From: Galbibacter sp048266365
GTDB taxonomy: Bacteria > Bacteroidota > Bacteroidia > Flavobacteriales > Flavobacteriaceae
Length of the DNA: 64,000 nt
Reading direction: 5' to 3'
Assembly (NCBI RefSeq): GCF_048266365.1
Contig: NZ_JBLWZP010000013.1
Span: 1 to 64,000 of the forward strand
This document shows, piece after piece, positions 52,267 to 62,624 of the stretch (position 1 is its first letter; each line of letters begins with the position of its first letter). The position numbers and the translations under genes were made by a program. The notes beneath the pieces were generated by a model. It did not search any database. It had not been told where the DNA came from and saw only the letters and a list, made by a program, of their open reading frames with translations.

Positions 52267-54051
52267 ATGAAAAAATACATTTCAGTAACTTGTTTATTTT
52301 TATTAATCGGATTGTCTGTAGCTACTTCACAAGTACAGATGGAAAAACTTAACAGAGCATTGATAGCGATACGCACTGGCGATTCAGAGGTATATTTAGG
52401 ATGGAGGCTTTTTAAGGATGATCCCAAAGGGGTTGGTTTTAATCTGTATAGGGATGGGGTTTTACTCAATGATGCTCCCATTGTCAATTCTACGAACTAC
52501 CTAGATAAAACAAAGCAAGATGGGGTATATACCCTAGAAATTGCAACGGCTACGGACTCAAAAGCTGAACGCAAACCCATAGCCAGTGCTGAACTCTGGA
52601 GTCAAAACTATTTAGAAATACCACTGGATAGACCTAAAGGAGGTACAACTCCTGATGGTGTGGACCACACCTATAGTCCTAATGATGCAAGTGTAGCTGA
52701 TTTGGATGGAGATGGGGAATATGAAATCGTTTTAAAATGGGCTCCTTCTAATGGTAAAGATAATTCTCACGAAGGCTATACAGGAAATGTATACATAGAT
52801 GCCTATAAGTTTTCCGGGCAACGATTATGGCGTATTGATCTAGGTGTTAATATTCGAGCCGGTGCTCATTACACACAATTTATAGCGTATGACTTGGATG
52901 GTGACGGCAAAGCTGAAGTGGCTTGCAAAACTGCGGATGGAACCAAAGATGGTTTAGGTAATATTTTGGGTGATGGCAACGCAGATTATCGCAATGCTGT
53001 TGGTAGGATTATAGAAGGGCCTGAATATTTAAGTGTTTTTGATGGACTAACAGGAGGGGCGTTAAGCACCGTCCTATATGTGCCTGAGAGGGGAGATGTA
53101 GGGGCTTGGGGAGATGTTCATGGCAATAGGGTAGACCGGTTCTTGGCGGCAGTGGCTTATCTGGACGGCAAACATCCAAGTTTAGTTATGTGTCGTGGTT
53201 ATTATACAAGAAGTGTTATTGCTGCTTGGGATTTGGTTGATGGAGAGCTAAAACAACGCTGGGTATTTGATTCGGATTCCCCAGGAAATGAGGGTTATGC
53301 AGGTCAAGGGAATCACAACTTAAGTATTGCAGATGTTGACGGGGATTCCAAACAAGAGATTATCTATGGTTCCATGTCCGTGGATGATGATGGACAGGGA
53401 TTATACACCACTGGATTAGGGCATGGAGACGCTTTGCATGTTTCTGATTTTGATCCCAGTATTCCAGGTCTGGAAGTCTTTATGCCGCATGAAAATAAAC
53501 GCGATGGGATCACCTTTCGAAAAGCTAAAACAGGAGAGGTTATATGGCAACACAGAAAAAAGATAGACGTTGGAAGAGGGTTGGCTGCTGACATTGATTC
53601 AAGTCACGTAGGTGCTGAGTTCTGGGCCCAAGGTGATATGGGGGTATATAATGTTAAGGGAGGGCAGATTTCTGATAAAATTCCACCAATTAATTTTGCG
53701 ATATGGTGGGATGGTGATTTACAACGCGAACTCCTAGATGGAAATCGTATTAGTAAATATGGTGTTGGAATAATTTTCACAGCAGAGCAATGCCTCTCGA
53801 ATAATTGGACCAAAGCTACGCCTTGTCTTCAGGCTGACTTATTTGGAGACTGGAGAGAGGAAGTCATTTTTCGAACTCAAGACAATAATGCACTTCGGAT
53901 CTACATGAATCCCGAAATAAGTGAATTTCGTATCCCAACATTAATGCAAGATCTTCAATATCGTATGGCAGTGGTTTGGCAGAATTCAGGATATAACCAA
54001 CCGCCTTGGCCGTCCTTCTACATAGGTAGTGGAATGTCACTGAAATGGTGA
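52267..54051 (+). CDS. Rhamnogalacturonan lyase, polysaccharide lyase family 11
   Basis: This 594-residue secreted lyase has signal peptide MKKYISVTCLFLLIGLSVATSQ and the full PL11 layout. An N-terminal beta domain (about 22-110, e.g. VYLGWRLFKDDPKGVGFNLYRDG) leads to an eight-bladed beta propeller with Ca-binding loops DLDGDGEYEIVLKW, DLDGDGKAEVACKTADGT and DVDGDSKQEIIYGS. The last part is HRKKIDVGRGLAADID...YIGSGMSLKW. It cleaves the rhamnosyl-galacturonate backbone of rhamnogalacturonan I by elimination. The neighbouring glycosidase-like, kinase and lactate genes on the opposite strand fit the use of the released sugars. Confidence 0.93.
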   Translation: MKKYISVTCLFLLIGLSVATSQVQMEKLNRALIAIRTGDSEVYLGWRLFKDDPKGVGFNLYRDGVLLNDAPIVNSTNYLDKTKQDGVYTLEIATATDSKAERKPIASAELWSQNYLEIPLDRPKGGTTPDGVDHTYSPNDASVADLDGDGEYEIVLKWAPSNGKDNSHEGYTGNVYIDAYKFSGQRLWRIDLGVNIRAGAHYTQFIAYDLDGDGKAEVACKTADGTKDGLGNILGDGNADYRNAVGRIIEGPEYLSVFDGLTGGALSTVLYVPERGDVGAWGDVHGNRVDRFLAAVAYLDGKHPSLVMCRGYYTRSVIAAWDLVDGELKQRWVFDSDSPGNEGYAGQGNHNLSIADVDGDSKQEIIYGSMSVDDDGQGLYTTGLGHGDALHVSDFDPSIPGLEVFMPHENKRDGITFRKAKTGEVIWQHRKKIDVGRGLAADIDSSHVGAEFWAQGDMGVYNVKGGQISDKIPPINFAIWWDGDLQRELLDGNRISKYGVGIIFTAEQCLSNNWTKATPCLQADLFGDWREEVIFRTQDNNALRIYMNPEISEFRIPTLMQDLQYRMAVVWQNSGYNQPPWPSFYIGSGMSLKW

Positions 54052-54106
54052 AGCTTTGAAATAGTGAGTTTTGATATCAAAGGCTCAGTTTTAAGATTTA
54101 ATTAGA

Positions 54107-56248
54107 TTAAAACATTTTATGGAACCCCTCCCATTGTACTTCCCAATTTCCATCTTTTGGAAATCCTGGAGTTTCTACAGTATTACCCTCCCAACCGGCA
54201 CACATCAATGCCACAGCTGTAAGTAGGCCACCATTCCCAGGGAGGTAGAGTGTCAATCGTTCGTCTTGATAATTATGGCCGTTAGGAAGATAGGTGTTGG
54301 TTTGAATGTCCATGAGTAAGGCTTCTACTGCTTTTTCCGGCAGATGTAATCGGGTTGCGGTCATCGCTGTCATTGGGAAATCCCAGCCCCATGTATCTTC
54401 CCAACTCCACTTATCCCACACAAGGTCAAAGGTGTTTCTCATAATTTCTAAATCGACTTTTTCAGTACGTGGTAGCATACCTAGAGTACCGAGTACTGAT
54501 GGGTGATCTGTTTTAAAAACTGGATTTGTATAAGAGTCTTGTGCACTTTCTGTAGCCAAGTAAACATCACCTAGAACAGGAAGTTTGGAAAGTTTATCTA
54601 CTACCTCCAACCACTTTGCTGGAGGTGTTTCCCCTAATCTATTCTTCCACGCGATGGCGGTTTTTAATCCCCAATGCCAGTAGTTTAACTCATAGGTGGG
54701 GTTGAAGGTTTCAGTAGCTTTAAAGCGTTCCTGTGCGGGAATGACCCCTGGTCCAAGTTCATAACGATCTAATTCTTTATTGTAATGTGCAAAAGAGGCC
54801 ATAAATTCTGCAGTTGCGAAAACCTTGTCTTTGTAACTATCTAAGGTGGCCTTTGATGGATCTTCTTGGTATAATAACTCGGCGTAGGTGATATAGTGTG
54901 GTTGTTGCCATATTAGAAAAGAGCCCACCGAAGAGGGGCTTTCATTGCCAAATGGATCTGTCATTTTTTGCCAGCGAAGTCCCTTAAATCCCTGCCGTTT
55001 TGCGAGTGTATACGCCTTTTGTTTAGCCTTTTCATACCAAGGCATTGATTTTTTTAACAAATCACTACGATCCCACAAACTAAAATGAACACCATGCCAC
55101 CAATGCATTTCGAGGTGAGGCTTACCATACCAACTGTTGTAGGTAAGGCCTGTTTCCTGAGGAGGTTGATTAGAAGTACATTGTATTTTTGTCAAATATT
55201 GGGATAAGACAACTCTACGTTCCAACTCAAAAGCTCTTGGGTCGTTGCATTTTGAGAAGTCGACCGCTGCACCACTTTTCCAAAAGGCTTCCCAGCTTTG
55301 AGTACTGTTTGTTTTGGTTTGATTAAAATCAGGGAGGGCTTCATTTGAAACAGCAGTGCCAAAATAGACGCTCATGGAAAAACTATTACGTTCTGGTGTT
55401 ATAAGGTAATAATGGGCCTGTTTTTTGGCTATTTTAGCTTCTGGATCATCCCATTGAAATTGCACATGATAGGTGAGCGAGTCCATTTGATGTGTAATAA
55501 GTGCCTCGTTTTTGCCACTTTTCTTTAAAGTGGATTTATAATTAAAGTCTGCTTCCCATTGCACTCCAGTATCTTTCCAAGCTCCAAAGGGATAAGGGAT
55601 ACGAAATCTCACCTTTAGTCTGTCTTTTGAAATTAAATCGGAGGTGACCTTAAAGGCAACAAGATCCTGGTTTTGGTGGGCCGTGGTTTCAACTTGTACC
55701 AAGGATCCTTCGACCTTGAATTCGCTATGGATAATTCCGGTCCATAAATCCAGTTTTTGATGAATTTCTTGTATATCCTCTTGTGTTGCGGGTTGACCAT
55801 CTTTTTTGGTAATCTCAAAACCGAGGTTCCCCAACTGCAAGCGATGGGGGTTTTCCCGAAACCAATTCACTGCATTATTTCGTCGTTCCGGAGTTTTAAT
55901 TTGTACGGAATACGGCACCTTTCTTTCGTATTGATCATAGGCTCTATTGGTCAAGTCAAAGGTATAATCATTGGGGTTCTTGAATCGATCCCAACCCCAA
56001 GAGGATTGTGTTCCCAATGCGATTCCCGCTTGATAATGTTCTGGGAAGCTTTGTAATCCTGAGGCGTCCACCGTAAAGGCGAATTGACCATTGCCAACAC
56101 TAAGCGAGGCTAGAGTATCGACTGAAGTTATTTTTACATTGTGCCGGCTCACCAGTGCTTTTCGGTCAATTTTCTGAGCGTAAAAGCAAGAGCTTACTAC
56201 ACACAGTAGTAGGGTGATTTTGATGGTTAATCGAGATAACGTTTTCAT
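54107..56248 (-). CDS. Secreted six-hairpin glycosidase-like protein (GH65-like)
   Basis: This 713-residue exported protein has signal peptide MKTLSRLTIKITLLLCVVSSCFYAQ. Its N-terminal beta-supersandwich (VDTLASLSVGNGQFAFTVDASGLQSFPEHYQAG in part) is followed by an (alpha/alpha)6 barrel with WYGKPHLEMHWWHGVHFSLWDRS and SWEDTWGWDFPMTAMTATRL. This is the layout of clan GH-L-type enzymes (GH65/GH95-like). A catalytic Glu cannot be assigned with certainty; the FNPTYELNYWHWGL block is a candidate site. It lies 8 bp after the DUF4450 gene in one operon and reads toward the PL11 gene. The substrate is probably an oligosaccharide of rhamnogalacturonan. Confidence 0.7.
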   Translation of the reverse strand: MKTLSRLTIKITLLLCVVSSCFYAQKIDRKALVSRHNVKITSVDTLASLSVGNGQFAFTVDASGLQSFPEHYQAGIALGTQSSWGWDRFKNPNDYTFDLTNRAYDQYERKVPYSVQIKTPERRNNAVNWFRENPHRLQLGNLGFEITKKDGQPATQEDIQEIHQKLDLWTGIIHSEFKVEGSLVQVETTAHQNQDLVAFKVTSDLISKDRLKVRFRIPYPFGAWKDTGVQWEADFNYKSTLKKSGKNEALITHQMDSLTYHVQFQWDDPEAKIAKKQAHYYLITPERNSFSMSVYFGTAVSNEALPDFNQTKTNSTQSWEAFWKSGAAVDFSKCNDPRAFELERRVVLSQYLTKIQCTSNQPPQETGLTYNSWYGKPHLEMHWWHGVHFSLWDRSDLLKKSMPWYEKAKQKAYTLAKRQGFKGLRWQKMTDPFGNESPSSVGSFLIWQQPHYITYAELLYQEDPSKATLDSYKDKVFATAEFMASFAHYNKELDRYELGPGVIPAQERFKATETFNPTYELNYWHWGLKTAIAWKNRLGETPPAKWLEVVDKLSKLPVLGDVYLATESAQDSYTNPVFKTDHPSVLGTLGMLPRTEKVDLEIMRNTFDLVWDKWSWEDTWGWDFPMTAMTATRLHLPEKAVEALLMDIQTNTYLPNGHNYQDERLTLYLPGNGGLLTAVALMCAGWEGNTVETPGFPKDGNWEVQWEGFHKMF

Positions 56249-56255
56249 AGTTCTT

Positions 56256-59200
56256 TTACTTTAATAGCGTGATACTCATTATGCCAATAATAACTTCGTT
56301 GGCTAAGGTTGTTAGTTCTAAATGATCGAGCTCTTTAGAGGGATCAATACTCAGATCCAGTACGGTGGCAGCACCTCCGTCAATTGCGTAGTCGGTAAAT
56401 CCTTTTATACTGGTATAATCCTTAAACTTAAGATGGAATTCTCCTGTTTTCAAATGAAGTCGAAGGGGAGAATCAGCTGAAATCTTAAAGGCATAGTGAT
56501 CGGTGTAGTAATCTTGTTCGATCGGCCACCAATTCTCAGGGTTTTTAAGTAAGAGCTGTGAGCTGCTCCCGTCCTTGTAATGTATGGTGATACGCCCGTT
56601 TGTCAGATGTGATTGCATTGGGTTTGTGGTTCCCGTCATTAATAAATACATATGGCGAGCTTTTCCTTTTAAAGGAACCGTTACACTCTCGGGATAATTA
56701 TCCCACATCGATGTAAAGACGATATCATTATTTTCTTTCGGCGCTATGGCAAACGGAATGTTTTGAAAATATACAGATCCCTTGTTTTTTGCAGCCAGAT
56801 CTTTCAGTCCTGAAGCATCTATATCAGGCCGTATATTAGGGTAACACCAATTTCCAATACCCTGTAACGGTAGTTGAAGGGTAGGAGAGTTCACTCTTGG
56901 AGAGCTGTACTGCTCCTTAAAAATTCGATTTACCTTATTGTTGTAATACGAACTTAGGTCAATAGTCTGAAATTCATCACTTTCTTTTGCCTTAATTTTC
57001 CAATTTTGCACTTTATAAACTGGTGCAGTACAACCTTTAATATATAGGCTGTTAGTCCCAGAAACGAGTTCGTCCGCCTCTAAGGAAAGCGTCCCTTTCT
57101 CTGGGGATGATTTTATGGTGTTTTTGTTTACTATAAATTCTAGTTCAGGGATAGAGGTTTTATTGCTCTTATACTCAATTAGGGATCCTTTGTTTGTTGC
57201 TGTTGTTGCTGTTATTTCTATGTCTTGGTTGATTTGAATATCAATGGGTTCCCACCACTGAAAGTTTCCTTGTTGGAGCTTTAAAAAGAAAGTCTTGTTA
57301 CCCAAGGTACTTTGAAGGGCTCCACTTAGGTGATGTTTTTGAAGTTGTTTCGATTTAAATACAGACTGAGGATCATAAAAATCTTTAAAGGTCAATTGAT
57401 CATTCGACAGATCAAAATTATTTCCGATGGTAAAATTTGAAGTGTAGTTGAGCCTATGGATGTCTTCACCTTTCCATTTGATTTCAATGGTATACTCCTG
57501 TTGATAGGGCGCATAGATGATTAACTTAGGTGTTACTAGAGCATTGGTGTCTACGCTCCAATTCCTGCTAAGTTGTTGGTTTATTTTAATGTATTCTATT
57601 TCTTGTTTTTTTGCAGCTATGGTTAATTTTAATGCCATAGGGTTATGTGTGCTTGGGGTAATTTTGTAGTAACTTGTACCCCGTTTGTAATTATAGCTAT
57701 AACTCAGATTAGGAAGTTTAATTTCTGCGTGTTCCCATTTTGATGGAAAGCCAGGTTGTATACTTAAGGTGTCAGCTAGGGCGTTGGGTCGTATGCCGAA
57801 CAATCCCTCGGTTAAACTACGTGCAGCCATAGCGATGGGGTCCGCAAAATCCCGGTAGAGCTCTCCACGCATGGCATCGTAAAATGAAAGTTGTTGGAAT
57901 CCACCGGGGGATGCACCTAAATACATACTTTCGACAATCGCACTCTGCCATAATTTAAATGCTTTTTCAGGTCGTTGCCCTTGCCAATATGCCAAAGAGG
58001 TATGTAAAATCTCTGCCAGTGCCACATTATTTACAGACCAAGTATAGGGTTGCCAGTTTGTAGTGGAAATTAAGGCCAAATCATCTAATGGTAACCCAAT
58101 AGCTTTGACAGGAATATGTGGAATCTCGGTATCCACATAACGCAGCATCTGATAAGCCTGAAATGGATTTGCCGCACCTTCATCAATAGGATGGTAGATG
58201 GACCATATCCCAGGCTGGTCATGTAGTAATTGATTTCCTAGGATGTCTTTATACTCTGCGAAAACTCCTTTGTTTTCAATCCATAATTGATCATTTAATG
58301 CTTTTTGAATTAGCTCAGCTTCTACTTTATATGGTGTAATTTCAGACTCCGGAAGCTCAAGTTTTTTTCCGATGGCATAGGCCAATTTGTTGGCATTTAA
58401 ATTATAAGCACTGGAATAACTGACGGATCCTCCACTGTATTGAAGCGCATCACTTGCCCAAATACAGGCATAGGCGTCGTATAGATAATTGTTGTCTGCA
58501 TCAAAGTTTCTCTTTTCCCAATTGAGGTGCCTTTTGAGGTAGGGCCACATCTTTTTAATAAATGCTGTATCTCCTGTCCATAAGTAATGACGAAGTACTT
58601 GATTGAAAAACACAGAATTCATGTCGTAATGATGGGCAACGGTGTTATTGTTTGGATGCCTGCTGATGTAACCACTACTGAACATCGATGTTCCTATTTC
58701 CTCCTTTTGCCTTGCATAATTCCGAGTAGTATCAGGAACCACAGGGCCTGTAGCAGGATGGATTACTTGTGAATTTGCATAGCTGTAAAAATGAGATTCT
58801 GCACGATCCTTCCATCCTAATGGATCAGCCACAGAAGCCCCTCTCCATGCGTTTAAGTGCATACGCCATGCGATAGATCCATGTAAAAATGCAGGACTTT
58901 CCCAAACAGCATCTGCTGCGATGGAAAGTGCTCCTCCAAGGGTATTGATAAATGGGTCCGGAGTGTTGACCTTTATTATTGATGCCTTCGTTTGCACTGC
59001 TTTAAGCGCCGCGCTGAATTCTGTTTGAAGGCCTTCTTGGTTTTGTTCTGGGAATTTTTCACTGTTCTCAAATTTCCAGTATTGTGTTTTTTGTATGGCC
59101 CTTAATTTTCCAGTAATCAGCGGATGGTTGTCCGCTTTAGACCTATAAACAGTTAATGGGGTTTCTTGGTGAGATGCTGAGGCAATTTTAACTTCGGATT

Positions 59201-59873
59201 CGGGGAATACCCCATACATACTCTTGTTGTTTCCGGTTTTATGCTTGTTATTTCTAGAACCGTAGTTTACTTTGAAGGAGCTTTCTTTTAACTGATAGTC
59301 GTTATCTAGACAGTACTGCGGTTGCAGATAAAAGACAGATTCGGGATCTGCGCCAATGTCACCGCTTCTCCAAAACTTTTTCCCACTGGCACCGCCATAA
59401 ACCCAAAGTAGCGATATTGATTCGGGAATATTCTGGGCTTGTAGCTTTAATATAAAGCCTTCAGATTCTGCTAAAGCCACAAGACTGAGTTGAATTTCAC
59501 CATTGTGCAACATTGGATCTTTTATAGTGTATGACATTACTCCTGGACGGTATAGCGTTCGTATTTGCTCAGCAGTGGTAATCCATTTACTCTCTCCATT
59601 TTTACTAGCAATTCCCAACTTGAAATTCCCTCCCATACCAGGCATGTACATTGCAAATTCCGGTAGATCACCTGCCTCGACTCTAAATCCCGTGTTTGTA
59701 CCATATAAGGCGCGATTAAAGCGGCGATTGCCATGTGATAATTCAAAACCATCTCCCTTTGGAAGGTAGTGAACCGTCCGTATGCTGTCATGCCAAAAGC
59801 TGGAACTTTGAGCATTAGAAATGCTAATACATCCCAGCCATAGAATCGTAATAAGGTATTTTAATCGTTTCAT
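56256..59873 (-). CDS. Large exported DUF4450 protein
   Basis: This 1205-residue protein has signal peptide MKRLKYLITILWLGCISISNAQ. The DUF4450 N-terminal part (about residues 30-250, RFNRALYGTNTGFRVEAGDLPEF) is followed by an (alpha/alpha)6 glycosidase-like domain (about 310-720, e.g. HHYDMNSVFFNQVLRHYLW, YDAYACIWASDALQYSGG). A long beta-rich C-terminus without known motif ends the protein. DUF4450 proteins occur in Bacteroidota glycan loci, often with pectin enzymes, but I cannot name the cleaved bond. It is translated 7 bp upstream of the GH65-like gene, separated from the permease by a terminator. Confidence 0.75.
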   Translation of the reverse strand: MKRLKYLITILWLGCISISNAQSSSFWHDSIRTVHYLPKGDGFELSHGNRRFNRALYGTNTGFRVEAGDLPEFAMYMPGMGGNFKLGIASKNGESKWITTAEQIRTLYRPGVMSYTIKDPMLHNGEIQLSLVALAESEGFILKLQAQNIPESISLLWVYGGASGKKFWRSGDIGADPESVFYLQPQYCLDNDYQLKESSFKVNYGSRNNKHKTGNNKSMYGVFPESEVKIASASHQETPLTVYRSKADNHPLITGKLRAIQKTQYWKFENSEKFPEQNQEGLQTEFSAALKAVQTKASIIKVNTPDPFINTLGGALSIAADAVWESPAFLHGSIAWRMHLNAWRGASVADPLGWKDRAESHFYSYANSQVIHPATGPVVPDTTRNYARQKEEIGTSMFSSGYISRHPNNNTVAHHYDMNSVFFNQVLRHYLWTGDTAFIKKMWPYLKRHLNWEKRNFDADNNYLYDAYACIWASDALQYSGGSVSYSSAYNLNANKLAYAIGKKLELPESEITPYKVEAELIQKALNDQLWIENKGVFAEYKDILGNQLLHDQPGIWSIYHPIDEGAANPFQAYQMLRYVDTEIPHIPVKAIGLPLDDLALISTTNWQPYTWSVNNVALAEILHTSLAYWQGQRPEKAFKLWQSAIVESMYLGASPGGFQQLSFYDAMRGELYRDFADPIAMAARSLTEGLFGIRPNALADTLSIQPGFPSKWEHAEIKLPNLSYSYNYKRGTSYYKITPSTHNPMALKLTIAAKKQEIEYIKINQQLSRNWSVDTNALVTPKLIIYAPYQQEYTIEIKWKGEDIHRLNYTSNFTIGNNFDLSNDQLTFKDFYDPQSVFKSKQLQKHHLSGALQSTLGNKTFFLKLQQGNFQWWEPIDIQINQDIEITATTATNKGSLIEYKSNKTSIPELEFIVNKNTIKSSPEKGTLSLEADELVSGTNSLYIKGCTAPVYKVQNWKIKAKESDEFQTIDLSSYYNNKVNRIFKEQYSSPRVNSPTLQLPLQGIGNWCYPNIRPDIDASGLKDLAAKNKGSVYFQNIPFAIAPKENNDIVFTSMWDNYPESVTVPLKGKARHMYLLMTGTTNPMQSHLTNGRITIHYKDGSSSQLLLKNPENWWPIEQDYYTDHYAFKISADSPLRLHLKTGEFHLKFKDYTSIKGFTDYAIDGGAATVLDLSIDPSKELDHLELTTLANEVIIGIMSITLLK

Positions 59874-59994
59874 TTGCTATAGGGGATGGGTTTAAAATTC
59901 AAGTGGAAATGATCCATTTTGTTTTTCATAAGGCTGCTTCTTATGAAGGTGAATATTTAAAAATATTCTCGCAAATCCATCCTGTACCTCCACC

Positions 59995-60024
59995 TAAAAA
60001 AACTACCCCTAAATTTTGGGGCAG
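59995..60024 (-). terminator. Terminator between the permease and DUF4450 genes
   Basis: On the minus strand CTGCCCC and GGGGTAG form a 7-bp stem with an 8-nt loop, followed by seven T. It lies 20 bp past the permease stop and splits the region into two transcripts. Confidence 0.85.
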
Positions 60025-60044
60025 TATCTGAGAAAGTTTGAAGG

Positions 60045-61457
60045 CTATTTTTTCTTTTGGTAGTATTTACTAAAGAGCAGAAACAAAGCTCCACAGCACA
60101 ACCAAGTCGGTAGGGTTACAAAGGATAAAAAGATATCGAATTGAACAGAGATTAAATAGAAAACACCAAAACTTATAACCCAGGCCCACAATACGGCAGG
60201 GTTAAAGTCTATTTTTGATTTTTCAGCATAAAAGGCTTGAATTCCTGCCTTTTTGGAAAAGAAATAATCAAAGACAACAATGGCACCTATGGGAGCCAAA
60301 ATAAAGCCGTATAAGGCCACGAAATCTAAGAGCTTCATGGCAAAAGCAGGGAATAAGCCTGCGATTGTAGCCACGGAACCTGCTATTAGGGTCACCTTAA
60401 ATGTTGAGAGCTTTGGCATCACGGCTTGAAAGGCCAATCCCGCTCTGTAAATAGTCGGATTTGCTGTGGTCCATCCTGCCATAATCACTGCGATGATTCC
60501 GAAAACACCAAGGGCATTATATGCTAATGGACCTGGCGCTACCGTTGGGGCCTGTCCACTAGCTAAAAATCCTTGAGCCTCTGGTGTTTTTAGGTATACC
60601 GCATACAAAAGTGCTGCAGCGATCCATGCGATATAATGACCAATATAGATGCCGGCTGCTGTAGTCCAACCCAGGGATGGGGACTTTGCAAAACGAAACA
60701 CCGATAAATCAGACATACCAATGTGCATGGCGGCATTGGCAAACCAAGACCACAAGAATACATGCCAGAAGGTATATTTTATTTGACCGGGAAAAGGTTC
60801 ACCCCCTTCTCCCCAAATGTTCCAAAATTCTGAAAAGCTACCAACCTCTAATTGGTACAGCGCAACAATTCCACTGGCAATAAATGCCAGAACAATAAAA
60901 GGAGACATCCAATTCGCTGCTTTGGCTACTGTTGAATATCCCTTTGCTGCAATAAATGAAATAAGCCCTCCTAAGACTAATACGATAATAATCCAAGTCA
61001 TTCCATTGGGGAGAGTATCGGTCAGCTGTGGCATTTTCATATCAAAAGGGATACCAATCGCGGTAGCAGAAACCGTAATCATGGCTCCCGCTAAAAAACA
61101 AAAGAGCACCCCATTGGCGACATTATAATAGGTGACCAGTTTTTTTCCACAGATCTTTTCTAAATGAAAATAGAGGGTATATCTGAATTTTGTTCCGATT
61201 TCAGCGGTTAAAAATCGCCAACTCAGCACTGCCATAAGATTGCCGAGTAAAAGCCCGACTATGAGATCAAAGGCAGATACCCCAGTGGTCAAAAATAAAG
61301 GGCCAATGACAAACTCAGTTCCAGCTGCATGCTCACCAGCATACATGCCTAAGAAGCTTTTCCAACCTTTTAGTTTTGAATCCGGGACGCGTTGTCTTTC
61401 GTACTCTCCGGATTCGATTTGCTCTATGTTTTCTACTGCGGTATGTGGTGTTGTCAT
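60045..61457 (-). CDS. NCS1-family (cytosine/purine permease-like) transporter
   Basis: This 470-residue, 12-helix inner-membrane transporter of the nucleobase-cation-symport-1 type has helix-1 motif GMYAGEHAAGTEFVIGPLFLT, the loop KICGKKLVTYYNVANGVLFCF and GWTTANPTIYRAGLAFQAV. NCS1 proteins usually take up nucleobases, allantoin or hydantoins. Here it is 15 bp downstream of an L-lactate dehydrogenase-type gene and an FGGY kinase, so a sugar-derived or organic-acid substrate should be considered. It ends at a strong terminator. Confidence 0.82.
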   Translation of the reverse strand: MTTPHTAVENIEQIESGEYERQRVPDSKLKGWKSFLGMYAGEHAAGTEFVIGPLFLTTGVSAFDLIVGLLLGNLMAVLSWRFLTAEIGTKFRYTLYFHLEKICGKKLVTYYNVANGVLFCFLAGAMITVSATAIGIPFDMKMPQLTDTLPNGMTWIIIVLVLGGLISFIAAKGYSTVAKAANWMSPFIVLAFIASGIVALYQLEVGSFSEFWNIWGEGGEPFPGQIKYTFWHVFLWSWFANAAMHIGMSDLSVFRFAKSPSLGWTTAAGIYIGHYIAWIAAALLYAVYLKTPEAQGFLASGQAPTVAPGPLAYNALGVFGIIAVIMAGWTTANPTIYRAGLAFQAVMPKLSTFKVTLIAGSVATIAGLFPAFAMKLLDFVALYGFILAPIGAIVVFDYFFSKKAGIQAFYAEKSKIDFNPAVLWAWVISFGVFYLISVQFDIFLSFVTLPTWLCCGALFLLFSKYYQKKK

Positions 61458-61471
61458 TAGTTATCGGTATT

Positions 61472-62617
61472 TTAAATTAAATGTTTTGGGAGATCGCTTA
61501 CTTTTTCACAGCATAATTGATCTAAAACTTGTTTTAACTGAACTTTCAGCATGGAGATTGTGTGATCTCCACCTTTCTCTCCTAGGGCTGCTGCCCCATA
61601 CATAAATGATCTGCCCAGGAAAGTGAACTTGGCTCCACTGGCTATGCTTCGCGCAATATCAGGACCTGATCGTAGGCCGCTGTCCATCATAACTTCAATT
61701 TGATCGCCGTATTTAGCGGCTATATTGGTCAGTGGTTTTATGGTGGACTCACCTGCATCCAATTGGCGTCCTCCATGGTTGGAAACAATCACACCGTCAA
61801 ATCCCAAACGAATGGCTTCTTGGGTGTCTGCCTCTGAACTCACGCCTTTAAGTACTAATTTCCCTTTCCACTGGTCACGTATTGGAGCAATGCGTTCAGG
61901 GTTAAGTCTTCCTGAGAAGGTTTGGTCCATGAATTTTCCCAATTGTGTTAAGTTTAAACCATCGGGCATATAAGGTTTAAGGTTTTCAAAATTTGGCTGA
62001 CCGTGTTTCAGGGATTCAAACGCCCATTTTGGTTTGCTTAGAATTTGTAATATGTTCTCCAGGCTCATTTTTGGAGGGAGTGCCAATCCGTTTCTAAAAT
62101 CTCTTGGACGGTAGCCGAAGGTGGGTACATCGCATAGCAGCACCAATACTGGACACTCTGCTGCGGCCGCTCTGTTTATAATATCTTTTCGTATAGAACT
62201 GTCAACGGGGTTGTAGAGTTGAAACCACGCATTACCCTGGGTGAGTTCACTTGCTCTTTCAATAGTACTGGTGGATACCGTACTCAAAATAAAGGGGATG
62301 TTGTGCTTAAAAGCTGCCTTGGCAAGTATTTCAGGAGAATTAGGCCACATAAGGCCTTGTAAGCCAACAGGTGCTATGCCAAAAGGGGCATCGTATTCAC
62401 GACCCAATAAGGTAGTTTTTATCGTGGAGTCCTTATAATTATTCAGATACCTAGGTTCCAGTTGTACATCTCTAATCTCGGATGTGTTTCTGATTATATT
62501 GACATCCTCGTTACATCCGCCATCCAGGTATTCGAAGGCGAATCGAGGTATTCTTTTCTTAGCTTTTTCTCTTAAATCTTCTACCGAAGGGTATTTGTAA
62601 TTAAATGATAATGCCAT
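61472..62617 (-). CDS. lldD: FMN-dependent L-lactate dehydrogenase-type alpha-hydroxy-acid oxidase
   Basis: This 381-residue flavoenzyme has FMN-binding FGIAPVGLQGLMWP, the conserved LLCDVPTFGYRPRDFRNGL, and the catalytic base His281 with substrate-binding Arg284 in VSNHGGRQLDAG. The C-terminal FMN phosphate site is DSGLRSGPDIARSIASGA and FLGRSFMYGAAALG. It oxidises L-lactate (or another alpha-hydroxy acid) to pyruvate. Its place 7 bp after an FGGY kinase fits rhamnose catabolism, where L-lactaldehyde is oxidised to L-lactate. Confidence 0.88.
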   Translation of the reverse strand: MALSFNYKYPSVEDLREKAKKRIPRFAFEYLDGGCNEDVNIIRNTSEIRDVQLEPRYLNNYKDSTIKTTLLGREYDAPFGIAPVGLQGLMWPNSPEILAKAAFKHNIPFILSTVSTSTIERASELTQGNAWFQLYNPVDSSIRKDIINRAAAAECPVLVLLCDVPTFGYRPRDFRNGLALPPKMSLENILQILSKPKWAFESLKHGQPNFENLKPYMPDGLNLTQLGKFMDQTFSGRLNPERIAPIRDQWKGKLVLKGVSSEADTQEAIRLGFDGVIVSNHGGRQLDAGESTIKPLTNIAAKYGDQIEVMMDSGLRSGPDIARSIASGAKFTFLGRSFMYGAAALGEKGGDHTISMLKVQLKQVLDQLCCEKVSDLPKHLI

Positions 62618-62624
62618 TTTGTAC